A stretch of DNA of 64,000 nt from Chryseobacterium sp. MEBOG06 (lineage in GTDB: Bacteria > Bacteroidota > Bacteroidia > Flavobacteriales > Weeksellaceae). The stretch lies in NCBI RefSeq assembly GCF_021869765.1, contig NZ_CP084580.1, positions 868,001 through 932,000 on the forward strand, read 5' to 3'. Shown here piece after piece: positions 16,597-25,869 of the stretch (the first letter of the stretch is position 1; each line of letters begins with the position of its first letter). Below the pieces are notes generated by a model. That model saw only the letters and a list, made by a program, of their open reading frames with translations, was not told the DNA's origin and did not search any database. The position numbers and the translations under genes were made by a program.

Positions 16597-17445
16597 TTAA
16601 TCTAAGTGCATATTGTCAATCAGTCTCACGCCATCCACAACAACTACTATAAATGCTCTGAAATTTCTGTCTTTGTAGAAAAAATCAGTTTCCTGCAGGG
16701 TGTTTTCATCAGCGATTAAGAAATATTCAAGCTGCATTCCGGGTTGATCATCAAAAATATCCGTCACCCTTTCTTTAATTTCCGGAATGGTAACAGTACG
16801 GAACCAGTCGTTTACTTTTTGTAAAGTTTCAAAAATAATTTTGGAAGCTTCTTTTCGGTCTTCATGGAGTCTTTGGTTTCTTGAACTTAATGCAAGTCCG
16901 TTTTCGGCTCTGTAAATGGAAACACCTGTTATCTTAACCGGCAGATGTTTTTTCTCAACCATTTTTTTGATAATGGCAAGCTGCTGGAAATCTTTTTCTC
17001 CAAAATAGGCATGATCAGGCTGTATTTGCCTGAAAAGCTCCTCTACAACAGTTCCCACTCCGTCAAAATGTCCCGGTCTCGATTTTCCTTCCATTTCATT
17101 CTCCAGTCCTTCAAAATCATATTGCTTGCTTTCCGCTTTCTCAGGATAGATATCTGCTACCTCAGGAATGTAAACAGCATCTACCAAACCTGAATTTTCT
17201 AAGATCAGGATATCCCTGTTGATATCTCTTGGATATTTTTCAAGGTCTTCAGCGCTGTTGAACTGGGTTGGATTTACAAAAATTGAAGAGATAACAAGGT
17301 CATTCTCTTTTTTTGCTTCTTCATAAAGAGAAAGATGACCTTTATGTAAAGCCCCCATGGTAGGAGCAAAGCCAATTCTTTTTCCCATTTCTTTCTGTCT
17401 TTCAATGAAATCCTGAAGGACTTTCCTGTTTTTTATAACTTCCAT
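16597..17445 (-). CDS. panC: Pantothenate synthetase
   Basis: A 282-residue cytoplasmic ligase that joins pantoate and beta-alanine with ATP to give pantothenate (coenzyme A pathway). Signature motifs are APTMGALHKGHLSL (HIGH-like ATP site), ISSIFVNPTQF, GRPGHFDGV-type loop (SRPGHFDGVGTVV), GEKDFQQL and LSSRNQRL. Length is normal. It is divergent from the glycogen-synthase-like gene. A TATTTTTG -7 box lies at 17473-17466 (minus), 21 bp upstream of the start codon. Confidence 0.95.
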   Translation of the reverse strand: MEVIKNRKVLQDFIERQKEMGKRIGFAPTMGALHKGHLSLYEEAKKENDLVISSIFVNPTQFNSAEDLEKYPRDINRDILILENSGLVDAVYIPEVADIYPEKAESKQYDFEGLENEMEGKSRPGHFDGVGTVVEELFRQIQPDHAYFGEKDFQQLAIIKKMVEKKHLPVKITGVSIYRAENGLALSSRNQRLHEDRKEASKIIFETLQKVNDWFRTVTIPEIKERVTDIFDDQPGMQLEYFLIADENTLQETDFFYKDRNFRAFIVVVVDGVRLIDNMHLD

Positions 17446-17465
17446 AGATTATTTTAATACTATTT

Positions 17466-17473
17466 CAAAAATA
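17466..17473 (-). promoter_or_regulatory. Candidate -7 box of the panC promoter
   Basis: The minus strand reads TATTTTTG, matching TAnnTTTG. The region 19 nt upstream is T-rich but lacks a clear TTG. Confidence 0.4.
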
Positions 17474-17569
17474 CTAAAAATATAACATAATAAAATGCGT
17501 TTTTAACAAATTGCAAAAGGGAATTTTCGTAAAAAAATGTTAATTAAAATAATGTTGGATGTTTTTTTG

Positions 17570-17577
17570 TAATTTTG
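17570..17577 (+). promoter_or_regulatory. Candidate -7 box upstream of the glycogen-synthase-like gene
   Basis: TAATTTTG fits TAnnTTTG and lies 39 bp before the ATG at 17617. It covers a TTG that could otherwise be read as an upstream start, so it argues for the shorter protein. Confidence 0.45.
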
Positions 17578-17616
17578 CACATTAAAGCATTTTTACAAAA
17601 ATTAGATAGAAAGTTT

Positions 17617-18387
17617 ATGCCGAATCAAAAAATACTGTACATTACTACAGAGATGTTTCCATATCAGGAAGATACCAATATGGCTGCAGTGGTAAACAAA
17701 ATGGCACTTAAGATGCACAATGAAGGCAATGATGTAAGAGTTTTTATGCCAAGATTTGGACAAATAAGTGAGAGAAAATTCCAACTTCATGAGGTAATCC
17801 GCCTTTCAGGAATGAATATTATCATTAATGATCTGGATCAGCCTTTAATCATTAAAGTAGCGTCTCTTCCGGGGGAAAGACTTCAGGTTTACTTTATTGA
17901 CAATGAAGAATACTTCAAAAGAAAGCAATATTATTTCGACGATGAAGAAATTCCTTTCGATGACAATGACGAAAGAGCTATTTTCTTTGCAAGAGGGGTG
18001 ATTGAGACGATCAAGAAGCTGAACTGGGTTCCGGATGTGATCCACTTAAATGGTTGGATGTCTTCATTTGTTCCAATTTATCTTAAAACGTATTACGAAT
18101 CAGATACTTATTTTAAAGACGCTAAAATTGTACTTTCTCTCTATAATGAGAAAGACGCTGATCTGGACAAAAAGATCGATGAAAAGCTGCAATTTGATAA
18201 TATTTCAGGATTAAAAGCGTTAGATAACCCAACAATCAAAAGCTTTGTTATCGAAAGTATGAACTATGTAGATATGGTGGTGAAGGGAGATGAGTTCCTT
18301 GATGAAGACCTGGATCAGGCCTTCAATGTAACCGCTATCCAAAAGTCGGAATATCTTGACATAGATTCTATAAATCAACTTTATTAA
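17617..18387 (+). CDS. Glycogen/starch synthase-like protein, GT5 N-terminal domain only
   Basis: A 256-residue protein matching the N-terminal Rossmann half of GT5 glycogen synthases: ILYITTEMFPYQ, then GNDVRVFMPRFG and WVPDVIHLNGWMSSF. The C-terminal donor-binding domain of glycogen synthase is missing. The ADP-glucose-binding KTGGL motif expected after the first strand is replaced by QEDTNMA, so catalysis as a synthase is unlikely. The start at 17617 is preferred because the upstream TTG lies in a -7 box. A DUF4270 lipoprotein gene follows after 12 bp, so the two probably form an operon. The role may be regulatory or structural; this is inference. Confidence 0.78.
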   Translation: MPNQKILYITTEMFPYQEDTNMAAVVNKMALKMHNEGNDVRVFMPRFGQISERKFQLHEVIRLSGMNIIINDLDQPLIIKVASLPGERLQVYFIDNEEYFKRKQYYFDDEEIPFDDNDERAIFFARGVIETIKKLNWVPDVIHLNGWMSSFVPIYLKTYYESDTYFKDAKIVLSLYNEKDADLDKKIDEKLQFDNISGLKALDNPTIKSFVIESMNYVDMVVKGDEFLDEDLDQAFNVTAIQKSEYLDIDSINQLY

Positions 18388-18399
18388 AACACATTTTTA

Positions 18400-20037
18400 A
18401 TGACTCATACTCTTAAAAGGACTTTCGTCGTAATTTTACTGGCGATTTTCGGAAGTACAATCCTTTATAACTGTGAACCTGATGCAGATTCTCTTGGTGA
18501 GCAATTATTTGATAAAGATGCGGCAGCAGGTACTGAAATTCCATATGACCTTATTGCTTACAACTACAACAACAATGATTCTATCAGAAGTGATGCTGCG
18601 AGGCTTATCAGCGGATATGATCAGAATGGAGCTGTGCCGACAACCGGAGTTCTGGGAGCTTTTACTGAAAATCAGTTTGGGATGCAGAAAGCTTCTTATG
18701 TTACTCAATTGAGAATGCCGGTAGATAATTTTGACTTTACGGGGCCTAATGCAAAAGTGGACTCTGTAGTTTTGGTTGTGAGACCTCCAGCAAACACAGC
18801 TAATAATACATATTTCTTCGAACAGGATTCAATAAAAACGAATACCTATGAGAAAAGTGATTTCCCGGTAGATGGTGAAAATATCGCTGTATCTATTAGT
18901 AAAAAAACTTACCCTGTTCGTAAATATGGTAAAATCGGAGGAATTTCCAAATCTATGAAAATCAATGTAGAGGAATCTACTACGTTCATGGATACAAATA
19001 ACGATGCTCTTACACGTTCTAATGCAAACGTAACTACAGGTGAATTGTTAGGATCCGGTGTTTTTGACGGAAATGTGAGTTCTTTAGCTATTACAAAAAA
19101 ATCTGATGGTTCAACTGTATTTACAGGAAACCTTGGATTCAGAATAAAACTAAGTAATACTGCTTTTTTCCAGACTCATATTATAGATAAAAAAGGAAAA
19201 CCTGAACTTCAGGATGCGTCCAACTTTACCAGATATTTTAAAGGAATAAAGCTTTCTGTAGAAGAAACAGACAGATACCTGTTCCAGTTCTCACCTAATG
19301 ATATGGAACTGATCATGTATTATAAATATGATAAAACAGATAATGGTACTGTAACAAGACCGCAGACAACACTTAAGTTCAACTTAGGATCTGCTAATGC
19401 TCATCTCGGACAGTATGAATATAACAGATCAGGGTCAGCACTTTCAAATGCTCTGGCAACAAGCAGCAGCCAGGTCGGTGATCCGAAAATTTTTGTTCAG
19501 GGTATGGGAGGACCATCTGCAGTAGTGAGAATCCCGGACGAAACTATTGCAGCACTTAAAGATTTATTTGTTAAAGACAAGATCGGTATCATAGGAGCTA
19601 AAATCAGATTTTATGTAGATCCATCTAGCTGGGTGAATAAAAATTCAACGGAAGACAGAAGATTTACTATTGTTCCTATTAAGACAAAAACAGGTACCAT
19701 ATTAGATTTCTCATCTTTTTCATTGGATACGCTAGCTGGTCTTAGTCTATATTATTATAACCAGAAACCTGAGTACTATGACTTTGTGGTAACAAAAACA
19801 CTTAAGGATATTATTGAAGGGAAAAAGGAGAAAGATGATAAAGGAGATGATGTTCTGATAGTTAACAGACCTTTTTATATCAACACAGGATCGTTTGTTA
19901 GCAGTGCTACAGGAAGTCTTGTAGGTGCTCTTAGAACAACCAGAGCATTTGATATGAACAGAGTAATTCTTACAGGGACAGAAAAAACGAACCCGAATAG
20001 AGTTCAGTTGAGAGTAACTTACGCTACAAAAAAATAA
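18400..20037 (+). CDS. DUF4270 family lipoprotein
   Basis: A 545-residue exported protein. The signal segment RTFVVILLAIFGSTILYNC ends in a lipobox-like LYNC, followed by EPDADSLGEQLF. The rest is beta-rich, with the family's opening on DSIRSD and repeated statements of the type VDSVVLVVRPP. DUF4270 proteins are Bacteroidota envelope lipoproteins of unknown function. It is immediately downstream of the glycogen-synthase-like gene and 34 bp upstream of glmS, an arrangement common in flavobacteria as far as I recall, which suggests a link with cell-envelope sugar metabolism. Confidence 0.83.
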   Translation: MTHTLKRTFVVILLAIFGSTILYNCEPDADSLGEQLFDKDAAAGTEIPYDLIAYNYNNNDSIRSDAARLISGYDQNGAVPTTGVLGAFTENQFGMQKASYVTQLRMPVDNFDFTGPNAKVDSVVLVVRPPANTANNTYFFEQDSIKTNTYEKSDFPVDGENIAVSISKKTYPVRKYGKIGGISKSMKINVEESTTFMDTNNDALTRSNANVTTGELLGSGVFDGNVSSLAITKKSDGSTVFTGNLGFRIKLSNTAFFQTHIIDKKGKPELQDASNFTRYFKGIKLSVEETDRYLFQFSPNDMELIMYYKYDKTDNGTVTRPQTTLKFNLGSANAHLGQYEYNRSGSALSNALATSSSQVGDPKIFVQGMGGPSAVVRIPDETIAALKDLFVKDKIGIIGAKIRFYVDPSSWVNKNSTEDRRFTIVPIKTKTGTILDFSSFSLDTLAGLSLYYYNQKPEYYDFVVTKTLKDIIEGKKEKDDKGDDVLIVNRPFYINTGSFVSSATGSLVGALRTTRAFDMNRVILTGTEKTNPNRVQLRVTYATKK

Positions 20038-20071
20038 AACACAAAAAAATAAAACACTAGACAAAATAAAT

Positions 20072-21925
20072 ATGTGCGGAATAGTAGGATATACAGGTTT
20101 TCAAGACGCTTACGAAATTGTAATCAATGGTCTTAGAAGATTAGAATATAGAGGATATGACAGTGCCGGAATTGTTTTAGAAGGTCCAGATAATAAACTT
20201 GAAGTAGAAAAAACAAAGGGGAAGGTAGAGGATTTGGTGAATATCTCAGAAAACTTAAAAGGAAAATTCAAAGTTGGAATGGGCCACACACGTTGGGCTA
20301 CCCACGGAGTTCCAAGTGACAGAAATTCCCACCCGCATTTGTCAAACAATGGGAAAATAGCAATCGTACATAATGGTATCATAGAAAACTATGATACCAT
20401 TAAAACAATGCTTACAGAAAAAGGTTTTACTTTCAAATCCGAAACAGATACTGAAGTGTTGGTAAACCTTATCCAGTATTTTATGGATCTTAAGTCTGAA
20501 ACTGATTTTCCAACAGCAGTAAGATATGCCCTTAATGAGGTATACGGAGCTTATGCAATTACAGTTCTTCATGAAGATTATCCGGGAGTATTGGTAGTAG
20601 GAAGATTAGGTTCTCCTCTGGCAATAGGAATCGGAGATAAAGAATACTTTATCGCTTCTGATGCTTCTCCTTTTGTAGAATTTACAAAAGAAGCAATCTA
20701 CCTTGAAGAAGGGCATATGGCAACAATCTCTCTGGAAAATGGTGTAGATATCAGAACAATCAATGAAAACTCTAAAATTGAGCCTGAAATTCAGGAACTT
20801 AAAATGAGCTTGGAACAGATTGAAAAAGGAGGATATGAGCATTTTATGCTTAAAGAAATCTTTGAACAGCCTAAGTCTGTACATGATACAATGAGGGGTA
20901 GACTTCTTGTAGATGAGGGAGTTATCAAAATGGCAGGAATCTGGGATCATGTTGAAAAATTCAAAAATGCCAACAGAATTATTATCATTGCATGCGGTAC
21001 TTCATGGCATGCAGGTCTGATTGGAGAATATTTGATTGAAGAGTATGCAAGAATTCCAGTAGAAGTAGAGTATGCTTCAGAATTCAGATACAGAAATCCT
21101 ATTATCACAGATAAAGATGTTGTTATTGCCATTTCTCAGTCAGGAGAAACAGCAGATACCATGGCAGCATTAAAATTGGCAAAAGAAAAAGGAGCATTTA
21201 TATATGGTATCTGTAATGTAGTAGATTCTTCAATCGCGAGAATTACAGATGCTGGCTCGTATACTCACGCAGGTCCTGAAATAGGGGTGGCTTCTACAAA
21301 AGCATTTACAGCACAGCTTACCATCCTTAGTTTGATTGCATTAAAATTAGGAAAGCATAACGGGAATTTAGGAAATGCTGAATTCATGAGTTTAATTGCT
21401 GAGCTTGATGCTATTCCTAAAAAAATAGAAGAAGTACTTAGTACCACTCATGAGCTGACTCAGAATATCGCAAAAGACTTTGTGAAAGCAACCAATTTCC
21501 TTTATTTAGGAAGAGGTTACAACTATCCTGCCGCTTTAGAAGGGGCTTTAAAGCTAAAAGAAATTTCTTATATTCACGCAGAAGGATATCCTGCCGCAGA
21601 GATGAAACATGGCCCGATTGCTTTGATCGATGAAAATATGCCAATCGTAATTATAGCTCCTAAAAAAGGACATTATGATAAAATTGTGAGTAATGTTCAG
21701 GAAATTAAGGCAAGAAAAGGGAAAATCATCGCTGTAGTCAATAAAGGAGACCGTCAGGTAAGTGCAATGGCAGATTATGTTATTGAAATTCCTGAAACAT
21801 CAGAATGTTTCTCGCCAATCGTTGCTTCCGTACCTCTACAACTGCTTGCTTACTATATTGCAGTCTATAGAGGAGCAAACGTGGATCAGCCGAGAAACCT
21901 TGCAAAATCTGTAACCGTGGAATAA
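20072..21925 (+). CDS. glmS: Glutamine--fructose-6-phosphate aminotransferase (isomerizing)
   Basis: A 617-residue cytoplasmic enzyme making glucosamine-6-phosphate from fructose-6-phosphate and glutamine, the entry to UDP-GlcNAc and so to peptidoglycan and LPS. The N-terminal nucleophile Cys is in MCGIVGYTG, with RGYDSAG and GHTRWATHG in the class II glutaminase domain (1 to about 225). Two SIS domains follow (ISQSGETADTMAAL near 355; YLGRGYNYPAALEGALKLKE near 485). The C-terminus PRNLAKSVTVE is characteristic. I see no glmS ribozyme motif in the 34-bp upstream gap. Confidence 0.97.
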   Translation: MCGIVGYTGFQDAYEIVINGLRRLEYRGYDSAGIVLEGPDNKLEVEKTKGKVEDLVNISENLKGKFKVGMGHTRWATHGVPSDRNSHPHLSNNGKIAIVHNGIIENYDTIKTMLTEKGFTFKSETDTEVLVNLIQYFMDLKSETDFPTAVRYALNEVYGAYAITVLHEDYPGVLVVGRLGSPLAIGIGDKEYFIASDASPFVEFTKEAIYLEEGHMATISLENGVDIRTINENSKIEPEIQELKMSLEQIEKGGYEHFMLKEIFEQPKSVHDTMRGRLLVDEGVIKMAGIWDHVEKFKNANRIIIIACGTSWHAGLIGEYLIEEYARIPVEVEYASEFRYRNPIITDKDVVIAISQSGETADTMAALKLAKEKGAFIYGICNVVDSSIARITDAGSYTHAGPEIGVASTKAFTAQLTILSLIALKLGKHNGNLGNAEFMSLIAELDAIPKKIEEVLSTTHELTQNIAKDFVKATNFLYLGRGYNYPAALEGALKLKEISYIHAEGYPAAEMKHGPIALIDENMPIVIIAPKKGHYDKIVSNVQEIKARKGKIIAVVNKGDRQVSAMADYVIEIPETSECFSPIVASVPLQLLAYYIAVYRGANVDQPRNLAKSVTVE

Positions 21926-22033
21926 AAAGTAGTTGTAAATAAAATAAATTTAGATTTCTTCCGTTATTTCAAAAAAAATCTTAAAAGTTTCTTAAAAAAA
22001 TTATATATTTACGGCTTAATTATAAAAATTAAC

Positions 22034-23455
22034 ATGAAAAGGATATTTCTTTTATTATTGTCTGCGTCAGTAGCATCGGTATCTTGTTCAGGTGGTGGCA
22101 GCTCTTCTGTAGGGAAGCCTGGAACAAAAGGAGAATTGATACCAAGAGAAAAAACGAAATCATTTGTTGCGGAAAGACCATACGGAATGGTCGCAATTCC
22201 AGCAGGTTCATTTGTTGCCGGTTTAGCAGACCAGGATCCAACAAATACCCCTGAAAAAGCAGCATTGAAAACCGTTACTGTTTCTTCTTTCTTCATGGAT
22301 GAAGCAGAAACTACCAATGCAGAATACAGAGTATTTATCAATTATGTAAGAGATTCTATCGCAAGAACTTTACTAGCCGAAGCTGCCGGAGAAGGTGGTG
22401 ACGAAGGAGGCCGTAAGGGAGCAGCTATAGGAGATTATGCATACCTTGCTAAAAAAGAAGAAAATTTAACGCCTTATCAAGAATATATGGAAGGCCAGGG
22501 TGGCCGTGATGACGGAAGCTATGATTCCAGCAAAAGATTAGATTGGAAAATTCCTTTACACTGGAGTACAACAAAATATCCTGACGTAGAGTACGCAGAG
22601 GTTTTAGAATCTATGTATCTACCTTCTTCTTCAAGAATTGGAAACGAAAGAATTTTAGATGTAAGTAAGCTTAAATATACCTACCGTTGGGGGGATATGG
22701 ATGCTGCACTTGCAGATAACGAAAGAGGTGCAAACTATCTGAAGAGTCAGAGTATCGCAATCTATCCTGATACTACTGTTTGGGTAAAAGATTTTCACTT
22801 TGCTTACAATGAGCCATTGTTTGAACAGTATTTCTGGCACAAAGCTTACAAAAGCTACCCTGTAGTTGGTGTAACCTGGGATCAGGCAAGAGCTTATTGT
22901 AACTTCAGATCTAAATTGAAAACTGATTACAACGAAAGTTTAAAAAGAAAAAAACAAAGACCATTGCAGTTCCGTCTTCCAACTGAAACTGAATGGGAAT
23001 ATGCTGCAAGAGGAGGTATGCAAAATGCTACTTACCCTTGGGGTGGTCCATATTTAATGGATGACAGAGGTTGTTACCTTGCCAACTTCAAACCGAAGAG
23101 AGGTAACTATATGGAAGACGAGAAAAAAGGTACTTATACATATACAGCTCCAGTTAAGAAATTTAAGAAAAATGGGTTTGGGTTATTTGATATGGCTGGA
23201 AACGTTTCTGAGTGGACACTATCTTCGTTTAACAATTCTTCATCAGGATTCTCTTCTACATTAAATCCTTCTACTAAAGATAAAAAGGATACGAAGAAAT
23301 CTGTAAGAGGTGGATCTTGGAAAGATATAGGATATGCACTAATGACAGGTGCTAGAGACTGGGAAAGAAAAGATTCCGCAAGAAGCTATATCGGATTCAG
23401 AACTGTTCAGGATATTCCTGAAGCAGCAGTTAAGCCAAGAAGAGTTAACAGATAA
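22034..23455 (+). CDS. gldK: Gliding motility / T9SS lipoprotein GldK (PorK)
   Basis: A 473-residue outer-membrane lipoprotein that, with GldN, forms the periplasmic ring of the type IX secretion system. The signal MKRIFLLLLSASVASVSC ends in lipobox SVSC, then GGGSSS. The body is a formylglycine-generating-enzyme-like (FGE-sulfatase) fold: IPAGSFVAG, ETTNAEYRVFI, RLPTETEWEYAARGG, GLFDMAGNVSEWTLSS and SVRGGSWKD. First gene of gldKLMN; a 108-bp AT-rich gap separates it from glmS. Confidence 0.95.
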   Translation: MKRIFLLLLSASVASVSCSGGGSSSVGKPGTKGELIPREKTKSFVAERPYGMVAIPAGSFVAGLADQDPTNTPEKAALKTVTVSSFFMDEAETTNAEYRVFINYVRDSIARTLLAEAAGEGGDEGGRKGAAIGDYAYLAKKEENLTPYQEYMEGQGGRDDGSYDSSKRLDWKIPLHWSTTKYPDVEYAEVLESMYLPSSSRIGNERILDVSKLKYTYRWGDMDAALADNERGANYLKSQSIAIYPDTTVWVKDFHFAYNEPLFEQYFWHKAYKSYPVVGVTWDQARAYCNFRSKLKTDYNESLKRKKQRPLQFRLPTETEWEYAARGGMQNATYPWGGPYLMDDRGCYLANFKPKRGNYMEDEKKGTYTYTAPVKKFKKNGFGLFDMAGNVSEWTLSSFNNSSSGFSSTLNPSTKDKKDTKKSVRGGSWKDIGYALMTGARDWERKDSARSYIGFRTVQDIPEAAVKPRRVNR

Positions 23456-23513
23456 TTAACCGACAATTATTTTTCAATACAATTTTATTTAACATTAAAA
23501 AAACTAACTCAAT

Positions 23514-24206
23514 ATGTTTAAGACTAAAGATGCTTGGATGAATTTCTTCTATTCATTCGGTGCTGCAATTGTAATTCTTGGAGCTTGGCTTAAAATTACT
23601 CACATTACCCTGGGACCAATTAACGGTAATATCGCTCTTACGGTAGGGCTTATTACAGAGGCTATTATCTTTATTATTTTCGCATTTGACCCTCCAAAAA
23701 CTGAAGAGTCTTATGCATGGGAAAATGTTTATCCTGAATTATTAGATAAGCATGCTCACCCAAACCCACTACATTCTAATGTAACGACTAAAAATACAAA
23801 CGCACAATTTGCTGAATTAGAAAACTCTCTTTCTAACAAATTGGATAAAATGCTTCAGGATGCTAAATTAGATGTTCAGTTATTTGATAGATTAAGAACA
23901 GGAATTGATAAATTCTCAAGTTCTGTAGACCAAATTAATCAAACAGTTGATGTATCTGCTTCTACACATAAATATAACGATCAGCTAAACAAAGCTGCTC
24001 AACATATGGAAAGCATGAATGCGTTATACGCAATGCAGCTTGAAAGCGGTAAAAAGCAATCTGAATTTGCTAACAAATATGTGGCAGATATGCAGAAGTC
24101 AGCAGAGCAATCTGAAAAATTCAATCAAGAGCTACAAGGTTTAACAACTAATCTTAATAATTTAAATAGAGTTTATGGTGGTATGCTTACTGCTATGAAG
24201 TCTTAA
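23514..24206 (+). CDS. gldL: Gliding motility protein GldL (T9SS motor, PorL)
   Basis: A 230-residue inner-membrane component of the proton-driven T9SS/gliding motor. Two transmembrane segments lie near the N-terminus (NFFYSFGAAIVILGAWLKI and LTVGLITEAIIFIIFAF). The second contains the conserved Glu (TEAII) implicated in proton use in the GldLM motor. The remainder is a long coiled coil in the cytoplasm (about 100-225). It lies 58 bp after gldK, in the operon gldKLMN. Confidence 0.95.
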   Translation: MFKTKDAWMNFFYSFGAAIVILGAWLKITHITLGPINGNIALTVGLITEAIIFIIFAFDPPKTEESYAWENVYPELLDKHAHPNPLHSNVTTKNTNAQFAELENSLSNKLDKMLQDAKLDVQLFDRLRTGIDKFSSSVDQINQTVDVSASTHKYNDQLNKAAQHMESMNALYAMQLESGKKQSEFANKYVADMQKSAEQSEKFNQELQGLTTNLNNLNRVYGGMLTAMKS

Positions 24207-24258
24207 TTCCTAACCATTTCTAAATTTAACTACTTAATTAAAAAACAAAGAAAAGAGA

Positions 24259-25848
24259 ATGGCACAAGGAAAACAGACACCTCGTCAGAAGATGATCAAC
24301 CTGATGTATTTGGTGTTCATCGCGATGATGGCCCTAAATATTGATGCAGAAATCATCAGATCCTATTATGACTCTACAAAAGCGTTGAATGAGACTAGGA
24401 CTTTAACAGAAAAGAAAAACGAAAAGATTTTTGAAAGAACCCTGGAGGCTAAGGCGCAACAGGTTCCGGATACTTACGCAGAACCTTGGGCACAGTATAA
24501 AGTACTGAAATCTAAAATTGATGTGTTAGTGAAATCAGCTCAGGATATCAAAGACTTGTTGAAAAAACAATCTGAGTTTCATGAGAAAGATAAAGACGGT
24601 AAAGATATTGATGTAGCTGAAAACTTTGCTGCATTAAATAATAATGAAGCTACAACTGAGTATTTCTTTAAAGAAGGAGATGAAAATGCACCTTCAAAGA
24701 ATGCGTTAGACCTAAAAAATAAAATTGATGAAGTAAGAAAATATATCAATGCTACTTTTGGGAATAATGCTCAGCTTAAAGATTTAGTTGAAAGAGCTAA
24801 CAAGTCTCTTATTGCAGAATATCCTAAAGGAAAATCTCCAAATGAAAAGACCTGGTTCCAAAATAAATTTTACCATCAGCCTTTAATTGCTGCGATATCT
24901 AATTTGGAAATTATCCAAAATGATGCCAGAAATGTACAGTCTGATGCATTGGCACTATTACTTCAGGAAAAAGTAGATGCGAATATTAAATTCTCAAGCT
25001 ATGAACCTATTGTTTCAGGTCCGGTAGATATCCAGGCGGGAAAACAAGCTGAAGTAAAAGTAATGTTAGGTACTTATTCTAACAGTAATAAGATCAGCAT
25101 TTCCGGAGTGAGCAAAACGGAAAATGGTAAAGGTTCTATTGCCATTTCAGGTTCTGGAATTGGTGAACATAAATTAGGAGGAACTATTACATTAACAGAT
25201 GCTACAGGTAAGCCGCAAAGTTTCCCTTGGACGCATACTTATAACGTAATTGCAGGACCTAGAGAAGTAAAACTTGAAAAAGGATTATTACTTTCTGCAG
25301 ATAAAATGAATGTAATGTATAGAGGACTTGAGAACCCTGTATCAGGATCAATCTTAGGTGCCGATAATTCCAAACTTTCATTATCCGCTCCTGGAGCTTC
25401 AGTGAAGAATATTGGACCGGGTAAATGGAGTGTTAAACCAGCTGCAGGTAATGTAGTTAAATTAACATTATCAGGTGTTGATCCTTTCGGAAAATCAGTA
25501 TCTCAGGTATTTGAATATAGAATTAAGAATGTTCCACCACCTAGAGGTGAGATGAGAGGTCAGAATGTATTGTCTATGCCGGCAACTTCTATTCCTAACC
25601 AATCTGTACAGGCTGCTATTCCTGACTTTGACTTCCCGGTTTCATTTACTGTTACTCAGTTTATGGTAAGAATACCTGGTAGAGCAGCTCTACTTGTTCA
25701 TGGTAACTCACTGGATGAAGCAGCAGGTCTGGTTAAGAATTTAAGAACGGGTGATGTAGTTTCTATCTTTGATATTAAAGCTACAGCTCAGGGGCTTGAT
25801 GGTCAGGTGATTAAAAACATTACTCCTATAATTATTAATGTTCAATAG
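24259..25848 (+). CDS. gldM: Gliding motility protein GldM (T9SS motor, PorM)
   Basis: A 529-residue protein with a single N-terminal transmembrane helix (MINLMYLVFIAMMALNI) and a large periplasmic part that spans towards the GldKN ring and transmits motor torque. The order is helical D1 (about 40-220), then beta-rich D2-D4 domains with the GldM-typical APGASVKNIGPGKWSV region. The motif RQKMINLMYLVFIAMMALN is diagnostic. It starts 52 bp after gldL and ends 21 bp before gldN. Confidence 0.95.
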   Translation: MAQGKQTPRQKMINLMYLVFIAMMALNIDAEIIRSYYDSTKALNETRTLTEKKNEKIFERTLEAKAQQVPDTYAEPWAQYKVLKSKIDVLVKSAQDIKDLLKKQSEFHEKDKDGKDIDVAENFAALNNNEATTEYFFKEGDENAPSKNALDLKNKIDEVRKYINATFGNNAQLKDLVERANKSLIAEYPKGKSPNEKTWFQNKFYHQPLIAAISNLEIIQNDARNVQSDALALLLQEKVDANIKFSSYEPIVSGPVDIQAGKQAEVKVMLGTYSNSNKISISGVSKTENGKGSIAISGSGIGEHKLGGTITLTDATGKPQSFPWTHTYNVIAGPREVKLEKGLLLSADKMNVMYRGLENPVSGSILGADNSKLSLSAPGASVKNIGPGKWSVKPAAGNVVKLTLSGVDPFGKSVSQVFEYRIKNVPPPRGEMRGQNVLSMPATSIPNQSVQAAIPDFDFPVSFTVTQFMVRIPGRAALLVHGNSLDEAAGLVKNLRTGDVVSIFDIKATAQGLDGQVIKNITPIIINVQ

Positions 25849-25869
25849 GACTAAAAATTGTAATTTATT

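Noticed and set aside
19900..20071. glmS ribozyme upstream of glmS
   Set aside because: The gap is only 34 bp and A-rich, with none of the conserved ribozyme core; ribozymes of this type belong mainly to Firmicutes.
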